From assembly GCF_902686445.1 (NCBI RefSeq), contig NC_062218.1, positions 12,003,015 to 12,067,014 on the forward strand: a stretch of 64,000 bases of DNA, read 5' to 3'. The stretch's first letter is position 1. Each line of letters opens with the position of its first letter. A program made the position numbers and the translations under genes. The notes under the pieces were generated by a model. The model searched no databases. It was not told the origin of the DNA and worked only from the letters and a program-made list of their open reading frames with translations. The stretch is from Sciurus carolinensis (taxonomy: Eukaryota > Chordata > Mammalia > Rodentia > Sciuridae). Positions 56,478 through 64,000 of this stretch are shown in pieces.

Positions 56478-56915
56478 TGGTTTAGATACGTGGTGTTCCC
56501 CAAAAGCTCTTGTGGTAAGACAATGCAGAAAGTTTTAGAGGTGAAATGATTTGGTTATGAGAACCTTGACCCAATCAGTGAATTAATACCCTGATAGGGA
56601 TTAACCGAGCGGTAACTATAGGCAGGTGGGTGTGACTGGAGGAGGTAGGTCTTTGGAGGTGATCCTTTGGGGTATATATTTGGCAAGCCCAGCTTAGTCT
56701 CTCTCTGCTTCCTGGCGAAATGTCTTGAGACACTTTTCTCTGCCACACTATTCCACCATGATGTTCGGCTTCAACTCAAGCCCTGAGAAATGGAGCCAGC
56801 CATCTATGGTCTGAGACTTCTGAATTCATGGGCCCCTAAGTAAATTTTTCCTCCTTAATTGTGCTTATCGGGTCTTTTGGTCACAGCAGTGAAAAAACCG
56901 ACTAAAATAGGTCTG
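56478..56915 (+). mobile_element. MaLR/ERVL-like LTR (same family as 145, 2933 and 53503)
   Basis: The most complete + copy: 'tatggtttagatacgtggtg', 'ccccaaaagctcttgtgg', 'gacccaatcagtgaattaat', 'gcaggtgggtgtgactgg', 'gtatatatttggcaagccc', 'gtcacagcagtgaaaaaacc'. A TATA-like 'gtatatatt' lies near 56672. Confidence 0.65.
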
Positions 56916-56919
56916 TTCC

Positions 56920-57890
56920 AGTGGAGAAATGGAACTGTAGCCCTAGGGCTAGTATAAGGCAGAAAAAGAAAAAAAAAAGTCCGCCATTGACTCAGGGAGA
57001 TGACAGGAAGTTTCGTTACCTTAGCTTGGAGTTGGGGAAGGATATCAAGAGTTTCTCTAAAGACTTTTAATTTCAGGTTTGTCCTCCAGGTTCCATTTCC
57101 GCACTACTTCTTAGGCCCAGAAACTCAAAAACCAAGAAAGCAGCTGATATAGCAGGTGATATCCCCTTCTCCAGAAGTATTCTTGCTGCTCTGCTATTCT
57201 CCCTGCCCAGATCAATATCGCCTTTAGCTTCAGAGAAGACGAGTGTACGGAGCATAAAACCGTAAAATGAAAAGCCTTGCACAGATGTCTTCAGACACAG
57301 CAGACAGGGTCACCTGTGACTAACACTTTTGAATGGAAAGAAACAGATCCCTTATAGAGAAATAACGTTGCTTTGAATTCCAAAAGAAGTTTCCTTGGAA
57401 ACATAATATTTACAAACATTAACCATAGAGCTTAGGGAAGAGATTAAAATCCCTACTGAGCTTGGAGAAAGGCACCTGGACAGGGGAAAGCAGGAAAGGA
57501 GGGAAGTGTAATTAAGCCTGTTATGGGGAATTAAGGTCCTGGGAGATGAGTGATCTGAGTGACAGAAACCCATCCTGAACACCTGCCCACAGACAGATCT
57601 GAGGAAGTAACTGCAATAAGAATCTTTTATATTTAGGTATTCTAATAAACCATTTTCGTATGCCAAGTGCAAAATATTCAGGGGTCATTTGGTATTAAGG
57701 TATAATATGCTGCTTCAGACATGAGTCATTAGCTTTGTTCCCATATCTTAGCTCTCTCCCATATACCCCCACTCCTTAACCCCCTTACTTCTCTCCTGAC
57801 ACCTTTAAAAAATATTACCTCTCTTTACCATTGAACTCAGGTACAACCACTTTTTCCTTCTGTTTCCCTTTGCTGATCACCCCTTTTAAA
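56920..57890. other. No gene recognised
   Basis: Unique-looking sequence. Minus frames at 57073-57282 and 57352-57672 have no recognised domain. Confidence 0.5.
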
Positions 57891-58592
57891 AAGATCATAA
57901 TATCATAAAACATGAAGTATTTAGAGAAATTAACAAAAGATGTTAATTCAATGGTGAGAACTACAGAACCTTGCTGAAATACATTAAAGAAGATCTAAAT
58001 AAATTAAGAGCTACATCAGGTTTGTGAATTGAAAGGGTCAATATTGTCAAGATGTCTATACTATGCAAATTGATCTGTAGTTTAAAATCTAAAAATATCT
58101 AAACTCTAAAAAAATCTAAAAAGTCTTTCTTGGGAGGTTACAAATTGGTATGATTATTATAAAATTTAAAAATTTTAAGGAAATCCAAAGTTGATATGAT
58201 TATAATAAAATTTATATGGTAATTCAAGAGACTGAGAACAGGTGGGAAATCATATTAGTTTGAGATCTCCAAAAAACAGATGCCAAGGACAGTTTTGATG
58301 CACAAGAGATGTATTGCAGAAGCTGTGTATGAAGCATGAAAGAGAAGGCAGCAGGAGTGTTCAGGGAGAGACTTTAGACCAGGAACTTCAGACCATGATG
58401 TAGGTCTGACACCAAGGAAGGGGGAAAGGGAAGGAAGTAAAGAGACTCAGACCAAAGTTCTGAAAATCACTGAGCAAGACTTTCAACATAAAATTGCCCT
58501 TTAGAGGAATCATGCGTTGGGTACAACGACTCATTTCTAATATCCTCACCACGATTAGTCATTGACTGCAGACAGACTGAAGTGTGACCTGG

Positions 58593-59046
58593 TGTGGGAA
58601 ACCATCCATGGCCTGCGTGAGAACTGAGCATGGTTGAGCCAGTAACCAGGAGAATCTGGCCTCAGGAACTCACAGTTATTGACAATTGTTCAAGAACGCC
58701 TGAGTCAGGTGGTTATCCTGCGTTGGTTCAAAACTGAAGTTCAAACACAAGCACTGGATGTGGGAGTGACCCACTAGAGCGAGATGGCTTGCCTACCTCC
58801 ACCCCCCATCCTGTTTCTCACAGAAGCAGCTCCCATAGATCCTTTTTGATCCATACCGCTATAAATACAGCAAGCGTGGACTCCTTCCTTTGCTAGAGCC
58901 AGACTCCTCTGGATGGCTCAATTGGTCATGCCCCTGCTTCAAAGATAATTCTGCCTTCTGTCTTTATTTCTGATAAATAAATTTCATAGCTTTTATTTCT
59001 CAGCCCATCCCTTCTACAGGAACCCGTTCCCTCACCCATGCAGGAC
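58593..59046 (+). mobile_element. Probable solo LTR of an endogenous retrovirus
   Basis: It begins 'tgtgggaaaccatcc', has a TATA-like 'tataaatac' at about 58859 and a poly(A) signal region ('gataaataaat', about 58971), then a C/T-rich end, the usual LTR layout. No viral genes adjoin it. The right boundary is uncertain, and the stretch before it (58260-58592) may be another LTR fragment. Confidence 0.5.
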
Positions 59047-59317
59047 GGGCGCCAAGAGCCTGGTGCACCATGGCTGGTGCAAAGGAAGACTCCTGGCGGC
59101 TGTCAATCATTCATGCCCGCCATGGCAGATCTCTGAAAGAGCCTAAGCAGGTCATCTGCATGACTGCCCAAACAATTTGAAAAAGAGGAATGCAGACCAC
59201 CTAATATCATGACTTACTGTAAAGCAACAGTAGGAAAAACAAAGTGTTGTATTGGCAGAAAAACAGACACATAGATGGACTAGAAAAGGACCACATATAT
59301 GGTGTCATTGATTTTTT

Positions 59318-59452
59318 TTTAAATATATTTTTTGGTTGTAGGTGGACACAATACCTTTATTTTACTTTTATGTGGTGCTGAGGATCAAACCCAGGGCCTC
59401 ATGCCATGATGGGCTAGCACACTACTACTGAGCCACAATCCCAGCTCCCGGT
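59318..59452 (-). repeat. ID SINE, antisense
   Basis: A T-rich tail, then 'gtggtgctgaggatcaaacc', 'cactactactgagccacaat', 'cccagctcc'. Confidence 0.85.
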
Positions 59453-60036
59453 CATTGATTTTTGACAAAGATTCCAAGGTAACTCAATGAAAAAAGGACA
59501 GTTGTTCCAACAAATGCCACTGGAAGAGCCGGATGTCTAGATGGATACAAAATGGGACTGGTTCAGGGTAGAGGGGGTGCCTAGCATGGCAAGACTGACA
59601 CCCCACCTGCGTGCACCACACACAAGTATCAGTGGAGGGGACAAGAGGTCAGCTCAGAACACACACACACACACACACACACACATTAATTTATGGATAC
59701 GAAGACTAAAGAGAAAACCCTAGACTCTCTAGGAGAAGATTTGGAGAAAATCTTTATTACTTTGGTTTGGGTTGCTATTTCTTAGACAAATAATAGAAAT
59801 CACTAACCATAAAAGAAAAAAATTGATCATTCAGACTTTATTACAATTTAAAGCATCCACTCTGAAAAATACCATTACAAAAATGAAAATACTAACCACT
59901 AACAAAAAATATACACAGTACATACATCTGACAAAAATACTCAAATAAATCCTACTGACTAGTAAGAAGAAATCTATTCCAATAGAAAATGGGTACAAGA
60001 TTTGAGTAGATACATCACCAAGTAATATACACAAAT

Positions 60037-60240
60037 GGACCAGGTACAGTGGTGCATGCCTGGAATCCCAGCAGCTTGGGAGACTGAGGCAGGAGGATGG
60101 TGAGTTTAAAGCCAACCTCAGCAAAAACAAAGCACTAAGCAACTCAGTGAGACCCTTTCTCTAAATAAAATACAAAATAGGGCTGGGGATATGGCTCAGT
60201 GGTCGATTGCTCTGAGTTAAATCCCTGGTACCCCCCACAA
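60037..60240 (+). repeat. B1-ID dimer SINE
   Basis: B1/Alu-like monomer ('ggtacagtggtgcatgcctg', 'gactgaggcaggaggatgg') then ID monomer ('gggctggggatatggctcag', 'gagttaaatccctggtac'). Confidence 0.88.
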
Positions 60241-60487
60241 AAAAGAATATGTACAAAGGGTTGATGAGCATATGAAAATATGCTTACTATCCTTTGTCCT
60301 CAGGAAAATTCAGATTAAATCCACAGTGAGCAACTACTGCACACTCACTAGAATGGCTAAAATTGTTAAGGATTCGCAGTATCAAGGAACCACTGCAGTG
60401 CTAGCTGAGAAATACAGTACAAAGTAGACTTAGGTCTTCTAACCATAAAGAAGAGATGATCAGAACCAGTGTAGGATCATATTTCCA

Positions 60488-63400
60488 GTGGACACTGAGG
60501 GGCTTGGTGAGCTCCTTCAGCAAGCTGAACAGCATGCTCCTGAGGTTGGAGGTACCTCACAGCTTCCCCACATGGAGCAGAACGTACAGGAGATCCGCAA
60601 GCCGGTGAGACCTGTGTTCCTGACCCTCACACGCACGTCCCAGGAGACAGCAGATGTCAAGGCGTCAGTCCTACTTGGGTCTTGGGAACTTGACATATCC
60701 CACATCTCCCGGCGACTGGAGAGTCTGAGTGCAGCCACCACTCTTGAGCCTCTTGAGTCTGTGAAGGACCCAGATATCCAGGGCTTCCTGAAGAACTAGA
60801 AGGACAATGCACTGCTGTCTGCCATTGAGGAATCCCAGAAGTGGATCTTTGGCATGAGCCAAGAGTACCATCGGGAGTCAATGCTGGTCCAAGGGGAGCA
60901 AGTGAAACAGTGAATTTCTGCACACACTGCTGGTGTCAGGAGAGGATGCCGCTGACTTCATCCAAGAGAGTAAGCCCAGTTCCCTCAGTGATGTTGGGGG
61001 CCCCTGGTCAGAGCTCTCTGAATAGCGCTGAGATAGCTACACCCCGCGGATTTATATCTCGAATGAGGAGATTGCCAGCCTAACCTGATGGACCTCGGTG
61101 CTTCCACTGCAGAGCTGGGTGATAAGAGCATTTCTGACACGTGGGCAATGCTGAAACAAATGGCAGAAGTGTTGTTGGCACCAGCGACCGACGTCCTGGA
61201 GAGCTGGAGCAGCACGCACGTGCAAGGGCGTCCTCAGGCAGGCTTTGCGGTGCCTCAAGCAGAGTTACAAGAAGGACACACTTGTGAGCGTGATTGGAAA
61301 TCTGCATCAGGCCCAGCCGGGTGGCGTGCCTGGGTCTTACCAGTTGGTGTCAAGATCCCTGAACATTAAACTTGCAGCTCCCTGATTTGGACTTCAGGAT
61401 GGAGAGTGGAAGGCCACCCTGTCTGGGCACTGATTAGTACAGCCTGCATTGAGAGGCCTGCTGCTGCCGCACAGGTGGTTCACTGAGCCCAGCACCAACT
61501 GGGAGAGTCTAAAACCTGGTTCCAGGAGAACGTGAACAGCAAGGACAGAAGATCGTCCTCGGCTACAGAAAACAAGCTCTGGCTTGGGTACCACACAGCC
61601 CTCAGGAACAGCACAGAGCCCTACACCTGGCCAGGTATGGCACCACGGGCAGACGCGACGTCACTGACAACCAGAGGGAAGTGGGGGCACAAGGGAGGGC
61701 AACCTGTGGCTGAAGCTGAACCAAGTGTTTTGATGATGATGAAACCAGCTCTCCAAAGACAGGCTCACTCTCTCACAGTTCCAGAAACAGCCGTTGGAGG
61801 ACCACACGGAGTCCCACCTCACAGTGACCCAGCAGCCCTTCCTCTGCTTCCAAGTGCTGCTTCTGACGGTGCAGTTCGAAGCCGCCTTTGCTTTTCTCTC
61901 CCACGTGGAGCGACGATGCTGTTGTGCTGCCCATGTGGCCCAGGTGCTGTTGGAGCTGAAGCTGCTTTTTTTTTTTTTATTGTAAACAAATGGGATACAT
62001 GTTGTTTCTCTGTACATGGCGTCAAGGCATACCATTTGTGTAATCATAAATTTACATAGAGTAATGCTGTTTGATTCATTCTGTTATTTTTTCCCTTCCC
62101 CCCCCACCCCTCCCACCCCTCTTTTCCCTCTATACAGTCCTTCCTTCCTCCATTCTTGCCCCCCTCCCTAACCCTAACTCTAACCCTAACACTAACCCCT
62201 CCCACCCCCCATTATGGGTCATCATCCACTTATTAGCGATATCATTTGTCCTTTGGTTTTTTGAGATTGGCTAATCTCACTTAGCATGATATTCTCCAAT
62301 TTCATCCATTTGCCTGCAAATGCCATAATTTTATCATTCTTTATGGCTGAGTATTATTCCATTGTATATATACCACAGTTTCTTTATCCATTCATCAATT
62401 GAAGGACATCTAGGTTGTTTCCACAATCTGGCTATTGTGAACTGAGCAGCTATGAACATTGACGTGGCTATATCTCTGTAATATGCTGATTTTAAGTCCT
62501 TTGGGTATAGGCCAAGGAGTGGGATAGCTGGGTCAAATGGTGGTTCCATTCCAAGTTTTCTAAGGAGTCTCCACACTGCTTTCCAGAGTGGCTGCACTAA
62601 TTTGCAGCCCCACCAGCAATGTATGAGTGTACCGAAGCTGCTTTTAAAAGCCTCAGGACAGAGCTCAGCTCCTCAGCCTTGAGCCTGAGACCCTGCTCGC
62701 ATGCAGTGGCTCATCTTTGTGCGGCCACTCAGACACGAGGGAAGCCCGCCAGTACTTTGACTTCCTCAGGTAGGAGGAAGACAGACCAGGAGAAAACGTG
62801 TTTTTGCCCTGTGTGAGCGAGCTGGTAATCAAGTCAAGATTTTGATATGCTACTTGGGAAACTAGAGAATGACAGATGTAGAAAGCCTGGAGTCATAGAT
62901 AAGTTTACTAGTGAAACAAAGCCAATTATTGACAAAGTTGCTTCCGTGGCAGAAAACAAAGGACTGTTTGAAGAAGCAGCAAAGCTTTATGACCTTGCCA
63001 AGAATGCTGGCAAGGCGCTGGAGCTGGTGAACAAACTGCTGAGCCCTGTCGCTCCTCAGATCAGTGCCCCCCGGTCCAACAAGAAGCGACTGAAGAACAT
63101 GGCCGTCTCCATCACTGAGGGTACAGGTCTCAGGAAATAAGTGCAAATAAATCCACAGTCTACCTTTTGTGGGACTCGATCACCTTTTTCAATGAGTATC
63201 ACAGGAGCCGCATGGACAGAGTCTTTGATACAACTGGTCACTTGAAGCTGGCGCCCCTGAATCAGAAAAGTGTGGAAGAGAGAGTAGCTGCCTTTAGAAA
63301 TTTCATCGATGAAACCAGACACAACATCTCAGAAGTTCTTCTTGCCACCACGAACATCGTGTTCACACAGTTCAAGAGGCTTAAGGGGACCCGTCCATCC

Positions 63401-63711
63401 TTGGCATCCAGGCCCCAGTGAGTCATCAGGGACCATGACTCTCAGCTCTGCAGTCAAACCTGAGCCCTGATCACCTCTGCTGGAATAACACCCTGTGGAA
63501 CATCTGGGGACACCAGTGTGAGACTGGAGCAAATGGAGGTCCTCGGGAACTGAGTACCATGCTTTGAGGCTTTGGGAAGTGGACACGGGTGGTACGCTAA
63601 GCACACAGGTTCACTGGGGTGGGATTTCCGGTTTTGTTTCTGTTGTGTTGTTTTGTTTTGCCTTTTGAATTATGTATTTTTGTCAACACCAATAAATTTA
63701 TTTAATTTGTT
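60488..63711 (+). pseudogene. NUP93: NUP93 processed pseudogene, split by an antisense L1
   Basis: NUP93 is a scaffold protein of the inner ring of the nuclear pore, about 819 residues in mammals. Here its whole coding order is found without introns. N-terminal segment at 60488 (start codon decayed to [37 protein letters not shown]). Middle part at 61530-61970 ([15 protein letters not shown]). C-terminal part at 62847-63552 ([39 protein letters not shown]). An in-frame TAG at 60797-60799 replaces a Glu codon, and many other stops and shifts follow. A 3' UTR remains with AATAAA at 63691-63696 and an A run at 63712-63719. Without the L1 the copy is about 2.4 kb to the stop at 63550-63552, close to the full coding length. 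Intron loss plus poly(A) makes it a retrocopy. No function expected. Confidence 0.93.
61970..62633 (-). mobile_element. Young 5'-truncated L1 inside the NUP93 pseudogene, antisense
   Basis: The minus strand holds the last part of ORF2 (frame 62334-62597: [20 protein letters not shown], matching L1-B with few changes). It then holds a full-length 3' UTR with G-rich runs, TTAGGG-like repeats (complement at 62162-62198) and a further segment before the A tail (T run at 61966-61978). A 12-bp target-site duplication GAAGCTGCTTTT lies at 61958-61969 and 62634-62645. The + strand target reads CTTTT/AAAAG, the favoured L1 endonuclease site. Confidence 0.93.
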
Positions 63712-63719
63712 AAAAAAAA

Positions 63720-64000
63720 TAATAACAATACCCAGTATTGGCAAGGACATAGCAACTGGGACTCGGATATTGCTGATAGAAGTATAAAATGTCACAATCA
63801 CTTTGAAAAAGTGTCTTAAGAAGTTAAACAGACTTATAAAATGGCCCAGCATATAGTCTCCCAGGTATTTACTTAAGATAAAGAAAAACATATGTCTACA
63901 CAATCATTTAGACATGAATGTTCATAGTGACTTATTCAAAACAGCCAAAAACTAGAAACAACTGTCCTATAGTAGATAAATGTTATGCAATAACACATGA
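63720..64000 (+). mobile_element. Old L1 ORF2 3' relic, continuing past the NUP93 retrocopy
   Basis: 'agtattggcaaggacatagc', 'aactgggactcggatattgc', 'gtttatt'-poor 3' blocks such as 'catgaatgttcatagtgact' and 'cagccaaaaactagaaacaa' continue the order of the L1 relic that ends near 60370. The retrocopy therefore sits inside an old L1. It runs off the window. Confidence 0.6.

Larger units (their letters stand above)
57895..60380 (+). mobile_element. Old L1 ORF2 relic in pieces, broken by LTR, ID and B1-ID insertions
   Basis: L1 ORF2 blocks appear at 57940-58080 ('gtgagaactacagaaccttgc', 'gtcaatattgtcaagatg'), 59205-59310 ('ttactgtaaagcaacagtag', 'cagaaaaacagacacataga'), 59453-59650, 59690-60035 ('gagaaaaccctagactctc') and 60245-60370 ('gagcaactactgcacactca'). 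Inserts lie between them. A (CA)n run is at about 59660-59685. Confidence 0.65.

Noticed and set aside
60488..60799. Functional 103-codon NUP93 N-terminal protein
   Set aside because: The start codon is GTG, the copy is intronless with a poly(A) tail, and disabling changes occur throughout.
62160..62200. Interstitial telomeric repeat
   Set aside because: The TTAGGG-like units lie within the 3' UTR of an L1 and recur at the same place in two other L1 copies, so this is element sequence, not a telomere fusion scar.

Overview
This is a piece of a mammalian nuclear genome, most likely a squirrel (family Sciuridae; ground squirrel or marmot type). The diagnostic signal is the tRNA-Ala-derived ID SINE with an A-rich AAATAAA-type tail, both alone (2757, 3905, 38934, 44563, 59318) and fused to an Alu/B1-like monomer as a B1-ID dimer (20590, 20812, 34787, 60037). 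There are also L1 elements with coherent young and old subfamilies and older eutherian repeats (MIR, L2, MER2/Tigger, hAT, MaLR-type LTRs). I see no bacterial-style operon, CRISPR array, rRNA or functional tRNA gene, and no protein-coding exon I can defend as functional. Nearly all open frames in the window are chance frames or remains of retroelements.

Layout. 1-10.3 kb: old repeats (LTRs in both orientations, an L1 relic, ID SINEs, MIR, microsatellites, a polypurine tract). 10.4-10.9 kb: the only CpG island. It carries a palindromic NRF1-type site and an RFX X-box and is the best candidate for a promoter and first exon. 11-23.9 kb: mostly unique sequence with scattered repeats, plus a young 5'-truncated L1 (13,098-14,398) that splits a B1-ID SINE. 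23.9-34.6 kb: an old, nearly full-length L1 (L1-A) split by a younger 5'-truncated L1 (L1-B). L1-B appears to carry a roughly 0.65-kb 3' transduction; the whole insert is bounded by a 19-bp target-site duplication. 34.7-57.9 kb: unique sequence with SINEs, LTRs and DNA-transposon fossils, including a MER2 element that sits inside an old L1 and is itself broken by an unidentified insert of about 1.36 kb. 57.9-64 kb: old L1 remains containing a processed NUP93 pseudogene (60,488-63,711), itself split by a young antisense L1 (61,970-62,633).

How the parts relate. The window is a record of successive L1 activity. Old L1 copies are landing sites for later ones; L1 machinery also explains the NUP93 retrocopy and the SINEs. 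The youngest L1 copies share a 3' UTR with telomere-like TTAGGG-variant repeats followed by G-rich runs. Two of the three also share a shortened 3' UTR that ends just after an AATAAA. The main open questions are the gene driven by the CpG island, the source locus marked by the transduced sequence, and the origin of the insert inside MER2.
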